A DNA stretch of 64,000 nt from Hyalella azteca (lineage: Eukaryota; Arthropoda; Malacostraca; Amphipoda; Hyalellidae). A model generated the notes under the pieces. It was not told the DNA's origin. It ran no database searches and worked only from the letters and a program-made list of their open reading frames with translations. Within the stretch, counting starts at the first letter, position 1, and every line of letters starts with the position of its first letter. This document shows positions 1 to 12,308 of the stretch, one piece after another. The DNA is taken from contig NW_025940701.1 of assembly GCF_000764305.2 (NCBI RefSeq), forward strand, positions 310,294 through 374,293, given 5' to 3'. Made by a program: the position numbers and the translations under genes.

Positions 1-661
1 CTGCCATAGACAAGTGGAATTTGTATGCTCGAAAATTAACAGTTGCAATTCTGAAAAATTCTTATCTGTATCAAGAATATGTAGAGGTGAGGAGGGAGCT
101 TCAAAGCTAGCCTGTAGGGTGCATGACATGTAATTGACTTCTTCTCCATTTCTGTTGTCAGGAGAGTAATTTGTTGACAAATCGCCCGAGTTGTTTCCTG
201 AAGAAAATCTTTAAATTCAAGCACATCAGTAAATATTTGTAACCTACTAGCTCGGGCTCTAATGGATGCCTTTCAATATTAGTGCTACACTTGGGGACAT
301 TTGTAACAAGCTTAATTCAACTAATTGCTGTGCAATGAAAAGAGTACAGTAGCGTTGTATGTCGTGAGCCTCTTGCTAAGAGGCTCCCCAACTTTTTTTA
401 ATTGTTCCCAGGATGCTGGGTGACCAAAGAGATGCTGCCGTTATAGTCTTGCCCTATTGCAGTTGTCCATACCAGGCATAATGTCCTCGCAACTAATTTA
501 TATCTTTCAGAGGTCTCTGTAGAACGCACGACGGAAAATTAAGAATTTCTCTCTTGTACTTAATGCGCTCTGCACTTCTTCTCTGATGAGCCGTCGAGCC
601 CGGTCAGAAAATGAGATGACGCGTTCTTCGCAAGGTTAACCAGCAGGCAAATAACGTTAAC
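1..661. other. Unannotated upstream sequence
   Basis: AT-rich non-coding sequence. Only short chance frames; no splice-flanked conserved peptide, repeat or RNA seen. Confidence 0.6.
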
Positions 662-800
662 ACAACGTTTTATTAACGTTGATTCAATGAAAAACCGTTT
701 AATTCAACGTTGATTAAAAAAACGTTTAATTCAACGTTGATTAAAAAACGTTTAATTCAACGTTGATTAAAAAACGTTTAATTCAATGTTGATTGAACGT
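662..800. repeat. 26-bp tandem repeat with AACGTT cores
   Basis: About four to five copies of a 26-base unit (aacgttgattaaaaaacgtt + taattc). The unit holds the palindrome AACGTT in two places, so copies can also pair within a strand. Confidence 0.85.
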
Positions 801-1676
801 CAGATGTCATGCGGCTATAAATGGACTGTCGTACTGACTAGTCTCATGGCCTTGATTATTCCCCATTTAGTCGTGCTAAATCACTTCGTTCTCGTTCAAA
901 ATGTGTAAAAGTAGGAGTGTGGACCCGCGTATATACTGATTCAAGGAACTGTGTAACGATTATTAATCGTTATAATAGAAAATTAGTGCCATATTTAAAT
1001 TCTTCGAATACTTGATGCGATGAAATATCATGATCATTCTATATGGTTATATAGAATTCCGTTGCTTCACTTTATGATTTTTATTTTTATATGACAGTGT
1101 TATTTAACTTGCACGAAAGCTTTGTAACGATGCTTGAAAATTCTGATTACAGTGTTATAAATTGTGCTAAAGGTTTATAACGATGTTTGAAAATTCTAAT
1201 TACTCAAACGATTTTTCATAGTGCTCACAAGGTTAAAAAAACAATTTGATATCCATAAACTACAAAACGACAAAGTAATTGACTTTATTTCGCATATTAT
1301 TCTCGCACTGCACAGAGCTTTGGTTATACCGAGCCTGAAGATACCAGGTAGCAACCTTTTACGGAATGATTTCATCTACCTACTTTTTTAGAGCCTTGGA
1401 ACTTGATTGTCACGTTGCTAGTTGACTTTTTCCTGCTTGAAGTCTCATGGAAAGTTGGATATCGTATTATTTCCCGTTTACTATCCGGCCACCAAAATGC
1501 CGGAGTGACATTTTCTTTTTAACAACGGTTTTTTGAACCGGGCTTCAAAGAATAATTTGATGTGTCAATGTGTAAGGTTAAATTAGAATATATGTTTCAT
1601 TCCTCACACATAGGTAATTTCCTCACGTCTGATCGAGATTATATTGATTGCTGTAGGTGAAACAGGAACTACCGGT
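801..1676. other. Unannotated upstream sequence
   Basis: AT-rich, no coding signal or clear repeat beyond a short local duplication around 1120-1200. Confidence 0.5.
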
Positions 1677-1813
1677 TTTAGCGCATTTTCTCATTTATGG
1701 AAAAATGCGCTATTATGCTCGTCATGTCCGTCCGTGACTTCGGTGGTGAAATCGAGAGCAAAAGAAAATGCGCTTTCTGTCACTCACTGCAGTGAGTACT
1801 CAGCTAATTTTTT
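1677..1813 (+). repeat. Hairpin-and-CCGT interspersed repeat, forward copy
   Basis: Member of a family found seven or more times here. It begins with an inverted repeat (agcgcattttctcatttatg ... aaaaatgcgct), has a CCGT-rich middle, a second aaaatgcgct block and ends in the palindrome ctcactgcagtgag. Other copies: 28836-28996 (reverse), 29064-29213, 31247-31289 (left end only), 51601-51732 (reverse), 53669-54272 (array), 62507-62546 (left end only). Confidence 0.85.
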
Positions 1814-3418
1814 TAAATTAAATAAGTCAATATCACTAAACGTTCGAATGCGCTCTGGCTGTTCAAATCACTTCCAATTGCATCAACAAACAATCTCTCC
1901 GTCCTCAAATGCAAAACTCTTTATTCAGCTGTCAAAACCGAAGTAGTGGACACTCGTTTCCTATATGTTTTCGGCTAGCCTTCAACAAACCCTGGCCACA
2001 ATATCAGTCCACTTTGGGGCTATTTTACGACGGCCTTTACTGCTGCCACAACTCCCCAACCCAGTTAAGATTTTACCTAAGAATTTTGATGTGAGGCGAT
2101 GCTCGTGCCAATACTGCCACCGTCGACCGACTCGTACTTTCTACTCATCAAAATAAAACAAATAAGGAATATTCGATAAATATATTGATAGATATTTAAT
2201 TTAATATTTTAGGTACTACATTGAGGTTGCTTCTTAACACGGTGAAGTTACCTAATGTAATGTCGAAATTTATTGTTTGCTTAGATTTTAGTTACATCCG
2301 GGCTATAGTCTGCCATTAAAACAAGTGATTTGGAATTTTTTTTCAGCTGTTCTCAGTTTACTTTTCCTGGATTCAAGTGTTGTTTTTAACTAATGCTTTT
2401 TCTTTCATTTTAAGATATTTTATTTCGTCTTGATATACATTTAAGTTTTTTTAGGAATTTTTATGTCTAGACACATCGGTATTTATTTTTAAGGTCGAGT
2501 GGAAATATGAAAATACTGAGAAGGCAAACGTCCCTCTGTGTCGTCGATAATTGCTACGATTCGAAACCTGGTATTCAATTTTTCAGATTTAAAATAGCCA
2601 TACAAGTGTTTGAGGCATAGCATCATTGCAAGACACTATTCTTTTTATCCAAAGCTCCAGAGTGGAGCAAATTGATGCCATTTCTTGGAGACTCGCTGTG
2701 ATCTGCAAGTGTCTGGAGCTGGCCGGGTGTTGCGTGACTGTTGAATTCTCCGCTTGCTTGGTCTCGCTGCTGTCGCCATTACCTTGAATGGCCTATTGGA
2801 CCTGAAGAATGGGCGGCCTTTCAAATTCCTGCCTGGAAAATCCGAGGATGTTGTTAATCGGGAGCGGCCGTGCTTCGTGTATACCGAGGCTATTGAGCTG
2901 TAGACATTGCCAAGAGATACAACTGTTTGCTCACGACCACACACTTTAGACGCTCTCTCGCGACCCTCCGCGCAGATGTCCCGGCTGCTTCTGACCGTCT
3001 TTTAGCTTCATACAGACTCAATTCTTCTGCCCTGTATCGGATAATTTAAACATTCTTCTGAACAGGATATTTATTTTCTTAAGCGTAGAATGTATCTCAA
3101 TCAAATCTGAATCTATTCAGTTGTTTCAAGCCACTCGAGAAGCCTCTTTATACGTTACCGATAAAGGGGCTTACTGTTCCTAAGTGAAATTCATCATTCT
3201 TGTTAGTCCGTTTTCGCAATGGTGGAAACAAATTTATGTAATTTGTTCTTGTTTAATTCGTGTAATTAATTGAGCAACGGACTCCAGAAACATAGTCAGT
3301 ACGACGCACGTTATTTCAGATTACATGAATTGTTTTTAAATGAAAGCCAAATTGTCAAAATGATTTGTATGGCTCTAATAATTCGTTATCATTTGAAGAC
3401 TGAATGCTATTATTAAAG
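1814..3418. other. Unannotated sequence with a GC-richer patch
   Basis: 2640-2950 is richer in GC and open for 99 codons on the - strand, but the translation has no recognisable domain and no other coding evidence. Otherwise AT-rich. Confidence 0.5.
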
Positions 3419-3598
3419 TGTGCATAGGATCATTGCGACAGCCTCTACTGCACTTTTAATATACTTGCAGGTCTCTAAATTAGATATCATCATTCACACG
3501 CAAGTTTTTTTTTTTTTTTGCATTAAAATCTGACCCAGCGACTCGATTTATATTTCCAGTATTTTGAACGATTATATCAAATTCACGACATTTATCCT
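3419..3598. repeat. Interspersed repeat, about 170 bp
   Basis: Closely similar to 14962-15128: both share tagatatcatcattcac, a T-rich run and ctgacccagcgactcgattt. No clear inverted ends seen, so class unknown. Confidence 0.8.
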
Positions 3599-3904
3599 CG
3601 TTGATATTTTGTGCCACCAGCCTTATAGGTTCGAACCATGAAACAACTTGATATTCTGCATGCATTTAGTTTTACACAAGCACCTCTTTAACTAGAATGT
3701 TGTAGCATCTTTAAATTTTATGGACTCGGTTAAAGCGATATCAGGTCTCTTGACATAGCCTCACTCCAATACACCTTAGACGTTACTTCATTTATAGCAT
3801 CGCTGAAATGACCAGATCTATCGATGCATGAGCTCGTACACGTTTACTTTTCGGTCATTCTGTCTTATGCTCGTCGATGTCAATGACGGCAATTTTTCTG
3901 ACAG

Positions 3905-4020
3905 GCCTACTTAACCTAAAATGTTGCGGCGCTTAACTGAACAAAATGTAATAGGTTTGGTAGCTAAATTTAAGCTACTTAACCCAAAATGTTGCGGCGC
4001 TTAACTGAACAAAATGTAAA
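3905..4020. repeat. 67-bp direct duplication
   Basis: Two copies of a unit containing aaaatgttgcggcgcttaac, separated by a short AT-rich linker. Confidence 0.8.
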
Positions 4021-4256
4021 CCCTTCACATAGCTCGTCCCCAGTCCACGCTCCCCTTCACATAGCTCGTCCCCAGTCCACGCTCCCCTTCACATAGCTCG
4101 TCCCCAGTCCACGCTCCCCTTCACATAGCTCGTCCATACGGTGCCATACCCCATATCTCCCTTCACGTAGCGCGTCCCCAGTCCACTTTTCCCCCAGCAC
4201 GCCCCCAGTCCGCTCCCTCAGCACATCCTCCAGTCCACTGTTCTCTATAAACACGT
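4021..4256. repeat. 31-bp minisatellite
   Basis: Three near-identical units containing cttcacatagctcgtcccca, followed by several diverged units to 4256. GC-rich against an AT-rich background; creates a 65-codon - strand frame that I do not consider coding. Confidence 0.85.
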
Positions 4257-4310
4257 CCCCGAGATGGGTGTTCTATGGCCAGCGCCTCCCTCACACAGCG
4301 CTGGCTGCGT

Positions 4311-4387
4311 CCCAGTGAAAATTTACAGACGCGGCAGCTTCTGATTTGGATTACCAGAAGCTGGGGCGACTCTAAATTTTGTTAGGG
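4311..4387 (-). mobile_element. 76-bp hairpin MITE-like element
   Basis: One of nine copies. Outer ends ccctaacaaaatttagagtc / gacgcgg..taaattttcactggg pair imperfectly, and the inner arms agcttctg / cagaagct pair exactly, so the whole unit folds. Copies: 4311, 11855, 11941, 12045, 17355, 17431, 35232, 35320. Too short to encode anything; presumably mobilised in trans. Confidence 0.8.
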
Positions 4388-6054
4388 GTAGGCGGTGGCT
4401 CCCGCGCCTCCTTCAAGGAACATCCATAATAGCAGGCAGCTAAAAATTATCAATCTTTTGTTCGTGTGAAGTTCGTGGGCATTTTTGTTGGCGTCAGGGG
4501 TTTTGCCGAGCGCGGTATGATGGACGGACTTGGTGGGCTTGGAGTTGAATAATTGAATAATAATTCAATAATAATAATGATCATGCCGGGTTTCAGCGCT
4601 CCTTATTTTATGTCGTTAATTTGGATTGCTACGGTACTAAGAATACAGCATCCTGTTCATTATTTGCATTATCATAGTATACTTTCTGTTACGAACGTCG
4701 TTAGGTTATTTTCTGTTCTATGTATTCATTTCATATCACAATCGAAAATAAAATAACATTTACATTCTATCATCTTTATCGATATCCCTCAGTTCTCCTT
4801 CAATATTACGATATCCTTATTTATTACTTACAACATTAAATATAGGCTATTATATAATGTTCTATTATATTCGTAATCTTCTATTGTATCAGGTATACTA
4901 AAGACCTTCCGTTGAATAAGGCACTGTTTACAAATTATTTTATTAGGTCGGCTATTCCATTTCACTGCCAAGGTTGTTAGGTTCCGTGTATAGACAGGCG
5001 GCAATTTATACTTCTTCCACGCTATGCTTATTGAATTCCCGTTGGCCGTTACTCATCATGCAAGAATTCCATTTATCAGTTTACAGGCTGTGCAGTGGGG
5101 CGATGGTTTTATTCTTCGTTCAGTCTAATATTAGTTAACTACAGATCGTTTGGTTTCAGGGAAACATACCCACGCAAACTCTGCACTTACTTTTAATAAA
5201 ATACAAACTGTAGCGGCTTGCACGAAATTCCTATGCTTCTTGAAAAAAAAGATGATATTGTTTATTTTATTAATTGCCTCAGTTTACACGCTATTACCTG
5301 ACCCAACTCACAAATATGTTTCCTAATTGCTAACGCTATTAAAAAGCTCAATTGTGGAATTATTCGCGCAGTAAAGAGGTTAAGATATATACGGAGCGCG
5401 GCTTCAGTTTCTTTATTAACCTCGCATCGCCTGACTCGCAAGACGATGCCATTGTTGTCGGTTCTTTTGATCGTTCAAAATCTAGTCTCGCATGCACTGC
5501 ACATTTTACTGATATTTTATATAACGTTATTGTAGATAACGTTGTGATTTTATATAACGTTATTGTGTGGTCGACGACGTCAGTCGTGGCGCTTGCTCAG
5601 TTAACCTATTATACTACAGAGAAAATGAGGTGCACTGGAGATTTTTACCTGTCACCTGCCACAGTGCCACAAAGCAAGAGTATATCACTGCTAAATTATG
5701 AGTAAATTGCGTGTAGATTGCACCCGTGGCCATATAATTAGCGTGTCAAATGCTCCTAATGGAGTGAGTCTAGCATGACTGTTCTGATGGCATGTCCGTC
5801 GCTGCTTCTAACTTCCCGTCTTTTGTCTTCGTAATGGCACTAAAGACCGCCATTGTGCTATCAAACTTTTATTCATTTAATTAGACCTTCATTAGAAGTT
5901 TTTATGCCTACCCAATGATCGTCGTGTCTTAAGAAACGCGTCGTTCTTCTATCCCGGCATCTTTTAATTGTAGAAGCTCCCAAACAGAGCCACGTCTTGC
6001 TCACGTTTATCGTTATTAGAATCGGCGAAATTTCGTCTGAATATAAAATCTTCT
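4388..6054. other. Unannotated sequence
   Basis: AT-rich. A 117-codon frame at 5352-5705 partly consists of a short duplication (tttatataacgttattgt twice) and shows no domain. Nothing else found. Confidence 0.5.
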
Positions 6055-6200
6055 GGGCCTATACTTTCAAAAAAAGTTAAGAGATCGTAAGTTCATCAGC
6101 CAATCATTGACGGCCTTTCACGCAAAATCCGCCAATCATAGACAAAAAAATAGAGCGTAAGTATTTACGTTCACTTAGCCAGTTTTGAAAGTATGGCCCC
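6055..6200 (+). mobile_element. 146-bp TIR element (PIF/Harbinger-like MITE), copy 1
   Basis: Ends gggcctatactttcaaaa and ttttgaaagtatggcccc form inverted repeats; inside are gagatcgtaagttcatcagc and the palindrome cgtaagtacttacg. Flanked by CTG on both sides, a likely 3-bp target duplication. Six copies in the window. A 3-bp CWG or TWA duplication is known for PIF/Harbinger elements; the assignment is inference. Confidence 0.8.
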
Positions 6201-6904
6201 TGGTGCATGTTTGAATGTCATTTCTTGTTCCTTGTCAATCCTTTGACTTACGATTCTTGCTGCACGTTTGCATAAACGTGTTCTCTGACGTTTGAAAACG
6301 AGAATAAAATGGTAGTCACTTCATCTGAGTCAAATGTGGGATTAACTGACCTTTGCTTGATTAGAATACATAAGGTTTATAATTATTTACGGGATTAGGC
6401 ATAACGGGCATAACGGGATAGGGATCACAAAATTGCAACAATAATAATGCCCAGGCAACGCTGTGCCAACCTGCAAAAGGCAAATATTTCAGCTATTTCT
6501 TTCCTTTTACTCTAACCTAAGCTGATTTCAATTCGTTCGAGAGTGAATATATCATTTTACATTCCTTCTCACCTCGAAATTTACTCTGTATTGAAGCATC
6601 CGCAACGCTTAGGAACTATAATTGCTCCTTTCTAATTTCCTTTTTATCAATTTTAACAACTTTGCAACAAAACTAACCTATTTAAGCCCTTCGTAATTCA
6701 GGACCAGTTTGATCGAGGAACAATGAGTGGTCTAATTAAAGAGCCGTGTCTATGCTCCAATTAGTGCTTCACCAATTGTCATCGCCTCCATCCTTAATAA
6801 ATGCGAATTTTCTTCGTCCATAAATAAACGACACCAGTATTTTTTGTGGTTGTTTTGCTCCCTCTGGAGCGTGCTAATCGTCACCCAATTTAGCAGCATT
6901 CATG
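6201..6904. other. Unannotated sequence
   Basis: AT-rich, no feature recognised. Confidence 0.5.
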
Positions 6905-6914
6905 TTGTTAATAT

Positions 6915-7040
6915 TTTGTCAATGTATCTAACATTCGAATCATTTCCTCAACATATCTAACTAACATTCGAATCATTTCCTCAACATATCTAACTAAAAT
7001 TCGAATCGATTCGTCAACATGTGTAACTAACATTCGAATC
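6915..7040. repeat. Short tandem repeat, about 33 bp
   Basis: Three to four copies of a unit containing aacatatctaactaacattc gaatc. Confidence 0.75.
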
Positions 7041-7376
7041 TGCAATGCTCGTCAAGAAGTGGGCGCCATACAGGAGTAAATTCTAAGAACGTTGCCTCTC
7101 CGGAATTATCAATAACTTTGTGGCTAGACAACAATCGCTAGTTTTCGAATTTCGACTTCTCTACTGGCGGACATTCCTGCTTTTTAGATGCGCTAAATTT
7201 GGACTTCACAGTTTGATTATCGCAATTCGGATACGTTTGTTTAATTAGTTTTAGTGAGTGCAAACTTGACGAAGCATAATTCAATGTTATGAACTCCACA
7301 ACGTTTTGACGTGTAATGTGAGGCCAAGAGGCTGAGGCGGAGGCATTCTCGAGAGAACGCGCAGGTGTGACAGGTA

Positions 7377-7621
7377 GCCAGGTAACTGCTGGCTGTAGTA
7401 CTAGTAACTCATAAGAACTTTATTTGATGAACCTAGTGGTCCAACAGTGTTATATTTACCCCTATAATACCGTACTTATACGCATGATAATTAATGCATT
7501 CATCCACGTGCCAGGTAACTGCTGCCCGTAGTAACTCATAAGGAAAACTTTATTTGATGAACCTAGTGGTCCAACAGTGTTATATTTACTCGTAATACCG
7601 TACTTGTTCACAAGATAATTA
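7377..7621. repeat. Direct duplication, about 130 bp
   Basis: Two copies sharing gatgaacctagtggtccaac and gtgttatatttac, about 92-95% alike by eye. Confidence 0.85.
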
Positions 7622-7857
7622 GTACATTTACTTACGTATTTAGTAAAAGAAATAATAAAGTTGATATTGCTGGGTCCCAGCGACACAAATAAGGCCTCAT
7701 TCGTAGGAATAATGTGTGTACGTGGCTGTTCTGGAGCTGAGCGTCTCGTGTCAGCCAGCGAGCGCTGATGAAAAGCATCGCCTTTATGGAGATGCTGCGG
7801 CCAACTTGCCTCCGCTTTATGATGGCCGGTTGCCGGCATGAATGGTAAACAGACCTT

Positions 7858-8262
7858 TTCCTAGTGTGGGACTAGGGGTTATGTCTGCGTAGCAGACCTT
7901 TTCCTGCTAGTGTGGGACTAGGGGTTATGTCTGCGTAGCAGACCTTTTCCTAGTGTGGGACTAGGGGCTGTCTCTTATACACATCTAGATGTGTATAAGA
8001 GACNTGTGGGACTAGGGGTTATGTCTGCGTAGCAGACCTTTTCCTGCTAGTGTGGGACTAGGGGTTATGTCTGCGTAGCAGACCTTTTCCTAGTGTGGGA
8101 CTAGGGGTTATGTCTGCGTAGCAGACCTTTCCACTATGGGTTATGTCTGCGTAACAGACCTTTCCTTCTCCTAGTGTGGCAAAAAGGTCTGCGTAGCAGA
8201 CTTTTCCTTCTTCTTAGTGTGGGACTATGGGTTGTGTCTGCGTAGCAGACCTTCCCTTCTCC
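7858..8262. repeat. 43-bp minisatellite interrupted by adapter sequence
   Basis: About nine copies of a unit with ggggttatgtctgcgtagca gacctttt; tgtctgcgtagcagac has internal inverted symmetry. The array is broken at 7968-8004 by a sequencing adapter and an N, so the true copy number is unknown. Confidence 0.9.
7968..8004. other. Nextera mate-pair junction adapter (assembly artefact) plus N
   Basis: 36 bases reading ctgtctcttatacacatcta and its mirror image, then N. This is two Tn5 mosaic ends head to head, the circularisation junction of Nextera mate-pair libraries. It is not genomic; it was probably brought in by gap filling with untrimmed reads. Confidence 0.97.
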
Positions 8263-10042
8263 GTCTGAAGTGTCTGCTGATGCTTCAATGATGAAGTGTA
8301 TTTTTCTAGCATAGCAAAACTTGACTGTTTTCTTTCAAACTGTCTGTTGCCTTAGCTGCTACAATTATAAGCTCAAGTTAATTAGAGATTATCGTAAGAC
8401 ACTGCTTCCTCTACCTTATATTTCTCTAATTGTATTTTTCTGATGACTATTATTTAAAAGGGCGCGATGTTAGAAAATTTTCCGTGTGCTTAATATATGG
8501 ACGAAGCATCAATCATCTATTTTCTTTATTATTATTTTTGGTGATAATTATTCGTGTTTGTGCACGTTTTTCATATCAACTTCTAGAGCCCTCTACACGT
8601 TTCCAAATTCTAAGAACATTGCCTCTCAAGAACTGTTAATAACTTTGCGGCTATCAAGCAATCGATAATTTTCGATTTCTGGTAATTAAAATTATGGTTA
8701 TAATTTTACATTATTTTTTCTGGTTATTAAAATAATTTGTTTGTTAATTATGAGCATAGTTTATGGCCCACTATTATTCCTCGTAAACACACTAAGGATC
8801 ATCACCTCGTTATCTGGCAGTAAGATTAGTTAAGAGTTTCGCCCTACATTCAAAGCTGTCGGTGCGCGGGCAGTCCCATATTCGCTTCAACTCTGCTCGA
8901 AGTTGCGTGTGCGATGCTCCACTCATCAAGCTAACTACATTTTCTTCTGAAATATGTTTAGCAAATGTAGCGTTTATTTTTAGATGCAAGTGCAAACAAC
9001 TCGCTAGGCATTCACACTACTTTGTTGACTTGATGGAAAGACGCCAGAATTATCTCAATAGTTAAGGGTGATCACTCGCCTCGCATCGTTTACTGTCTGA
9101 GTGTGTGTTTTGAACCCACAATTTCTACGTGGTTCCGTCTTGATTAAAGCTTGTTGCGAGGTTAATTAATGTTATTAGCGCGCAGTTCCGCCTCTGAAAC
9201 CTCTTCATGCCACACTCAATTCTGATTATCCGACCCTGTGGCTGTGATGATACTTTACCTACCCTAAGCATTGTGAATTTATTTAGAACATTTTACTAAT
9301 CAAGGGGAGTTATGGCATCTAAATTTTCTCAAGGGAAGCTTTACGCTTGATTTTCTTGCTTGATATCACCTTATTAGTTTACTTATCTGACCTCAATTCT
9401 AACACTTGTGTTTTACGGCTGAGATTTTAAAGTTTACATAGGAGAAATTTCGCACATGGTGCTGGGCCAACGTTTTAAAAGATATTTTTAGATATATGTA
9501 ATCTTAGACTACTTAGAGTTAATTCTTAATTCATATGCTCATATTAGTTATGAGCGATATGCAACCCTCGACCTACCCAAACTGGGAAAAAATGCGGTGT
9601 TTTTTGTTGGTTAGTTATTGTTGAAACAATTTTGTGTAATTTACCCGTAATTCTCTACTATTTGTTACCTTTATTTGTTCATCTTCGGCGATTCAGCTCG
9701 GCTTTACATTCAACTTCTGTGATTGAGTGACCTTAGTAATAGCGGAATGTCGGCCAAACTTCACTGTCCGCTGAATTCAATTCACTGTCCAGGCTTCACT
9801 ATCCCGCACATTTAAAGTACTACATGCATGCAGCCAATTCTACTCGCAGCTAATGCCCCTTAAACACTGATTAATTCGCAGCCCAATTCGGAAATTTATC
9901 TAACCATTGTTGGGAGAACTTCAGCCAGACCTTATGTCAGGAATCTCTGCATGGTTCATCGTTTTTTTAATCGTTGCTTCCAAATTTCGTTAAGAATTTT
10001 TTGTTGAATTTTTTTCTGTCTCTTGCCTAGAATTTCAAGTTG
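8263..10042. other. Unannotated sequence
   Basis: AT-rich. 8590-8680 resembles 7080-7150 (aagaacgttgcctctc..gaa), hinting at an old dispersed repeat. No gene found. Confidence 0.5.
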
Positions 10043-10151
10043 ATCTCGTATGCTTATCTCATTTAGAATCTGTGGTGCATTTCTTATCTGAGCATATTCT
10101 GCTCAGACAAGAAATGCACCACAGATTCTAAATGAGATAAGCATACGAGAT
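10043..10151. repeat. Long near-perfect hairpin (43-bp arms)
   Basis: Arm 10043-10085 starts atctcgtatgcttatctcat and arm 10109-10151 is its exact reverse complement by eye. The 23-base loop holds another 7-bp inverted repeat (ctgagca / tgctcag), so nearly the whole 109 bp can fold. Confidence 0.9.
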
Positions 10152-10381
10152 AAACTTTAATTCAACATCGAGATCAACTTTATGGAGCATCAACATATTG
10201 CATCCATATTCTGCTTATGGTCTCTATATTATCTTCTTCAAAATCTCAGCTGTAGGTGAGAGCGGATATCCCGCTAACTTAATCTTCGAAGCGTATTTGT
10301 TGTCAAAAATCCATTATGGTTCTCGAAGAGGTCCGCCGTGTTCGCTGGGTTGTCCTTTATTTATTTTCAAAAGTTTGTAAG

Positions 10382-10622
10382 TGTGCTGACAAGGATTGTG
10401 ACATTTCCCCAAAGTTTTTATGTATGCTGACAAGCATTGCGACATTTATCCAAAGTTTGTATGTATATATGCTGACGAGAATTGTGACATTTATCCAAAG
10501 TTCGTATGTATGCTGACAAGCATTGTGACATTTCCCCAAAGTTTTTATGTATACTGACAAGGATTGTGACATTTATCCAAAGTTTGTATGTATGCTGACG
10601 AGTATTGTAATATTTATCCATC
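10382..10622. repeat. About 40-bp minisatellite
   Basis: Six copies of a unit with gtatgctgacaagcattgtg acatttatccaaagttt. Several frames stay open across it (60-73 codons); I read these as repeat artefacts. Confidence 0.85.
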
Positions 10623-10874
10623 ATTAGAAGTGCAGTCAAGTAAAAAGGTTCTTTGCCTTGTCCAGGATATCTCCGAGCTCATACGTTGATTGTAGGCCTA
10701 CGTGCAGGCCATAATTAATTAGTGGTGCTGTCTCAGGTATTATTGCTTACGGTGTCGGTTTAAGCGAGGAGATTAAGATCACGATACTGTGCCCTCTGTG
10801 GTATTTCCAACTCGAGATGTTGCCTCGGGGGGCCAGAAGCAGTCGGGTCACGATCTCCTCCCACTTAGCACAGT

Positions 10875-11032
10875 TAGCGGGCACCTGCTACCTCTGTGGG
10901 GACTTGCTTTCCTCACGAGCATTCCAGGACCTGCTGCCTCAGTGGGGACTTGCTTTTCTCACGAGCATTGCAGAACCTGCTGCCTCTGTGAGGACTTGCT
11001 TTCCTCACGAGCATTGCGGGACGCTCTTCAAC
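10875..11032. repeat. About 54-bp minisatellite
   Basis: Three copies of a unit with ggacttgctttcctcacgag cattg; open in two frames. GC-rich compared with surroundings. No known domain in the 123-codon frame. Confidence 0.8.
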
Positions 11033-11157
11033 ATTTGCTATCTCAGTCATTTGGTCCTGAGGGACCGACTCGCTTTACGTCTTCGGCCTTGAGCAGCTGC
11101 GGCCCAGACGAGTCCAATACTTCAGGGAGCGGGATAATGTTGAGCTCTGATGGCACT

Positions 11158-11490
11158 TAATATTGAAGCGGACTTGTTCAGTCTAAAACGTTTGATCTCG
11201 ATGTTGTTCGAAGTACGTTTTTTAATATTGAAGCGTTCTTGTTCAGTCTAAAACGTTTGATGTCGATGGCGTTCGAAGTACGTTTTTTAATATTGAAGCG
11301 TTCTTGTTCTTGTTCAGTCTGAAACGTTTGATCTCGATGTTGTTCGAAGTACGTTTTAAAATATTGAAGCGTTCTTGTTCAGTTTAAAACATTTGATCTC
11401 GATGTTGTTCGAAGTACGTTTATTAATATTGAAGCGTTCTTGTTCAGTCTAAAACGTATGATCACGATATTGTTCAAAATACGTTTCTTC
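11158..11490. repeat. About 65-bp minisatellite
   Basis: Five copies with aatattgaagcgttcttgtt and gatgttgttcgaagtacgtt. Confidence 0.9.
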
Positions 11491-11854
11491 TCTTGCAATG
11501 GCCTTTTTTATGATTATTTACTCATGAAAATAATTTAATCATCAGCGATAATTTATTTCGTAATTACAAATGCTAACCAGCATATGGTTTATTAAATATT
11601 CGTTTTATTTTATCGTAAATCGCGCGAGTCTTGCTCACAATAATAGTCGAGCCATCAGCAAACATTTCTCCTGATCGTCGAGCAGGTTAACGAATGGTCG
11701 TGTTTTTGTGAGGTTTTGTTGCTGTAATTCCCGACTATTGTTTCCGTGGTGGGCGTCGGTCTCAGGAGCCGTCGTGTAATTGTTGACCGAAAACCCCACT
11801 AATCTGTTGAGGCTCTCAGGGGCTGACGGCCCTCACGTCCCCGCCCTTAACCTA

Positions 11855-12124
11855 CCAGTGAAAATTTACAGACGCGGCGGCTTCTGCTTTGGATAATCAG
11901 AAGCTGGGGCGACTCTAAATTTTGTTAGGGTAGGAGTTCTTCCCAGTGAAAATTTACAGTCGCGGCAGCTTCTGATTTGGATTACCAGAAGCATACCAGA
12001 AGCTGGGGCGACTCTAAATTTTGTTAGGGTAGGAGTTCTTAATTCCCAGTGAAAATATACAGACGCGGCAGCTTCTGATTTGGGCGACTACCAGAAGCTG
12101 GGGCGACTCTAAATTTTGTTAGGG
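11855..12124 (-). mobile_element. Three tandem copies of the 76-bp hairpin element
   Basis: Copies at 11855-11930, 11941-12029 and 12045-12124, all in the same orientation with short spacers containing taggagttctt. The middle copy carries a small internal duplication (accagaagc). Suggests local amplification after insertion. Confidence 0.85.
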
Positions 12125-12125
12125 C

Positions 12126-12265
12126 TTTACCAATGAGAATAAATTGGGAATTAAGAAAAGTTTTTCGTGTACGCGAATGAACTTGCGTGTATCTTAATTA
12201 GTTTGTTTTACCCCTGAGGATAAATTGGGAATTAAGAAAAGTTCTTCGTGAACGCGAATGAACAT
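12126..12265. repeat. Direct repeat, two copies
   Basis: Two copies of a unit with aaattgggaattaagaaaag and gaacgcgaatgaac. Confidence 0.8.
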
Positions 12266-12308
12266 TGTGAAGTTTTTATTTTGAACATTGTGAAGTTTTC
12301 TTAATTTT

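Noticed and set aside
7462..7839. 125-codon frame on the - strand
   Set aside because: Overlaps a direct duplication, shows no domain, and has no splice or start context.
10789..11160. 123-codon GC-richer frame
   Set aside because: Mostly the 54-bp tandem repeat; two frames are open and no domain or splice sites fit CAMTA.
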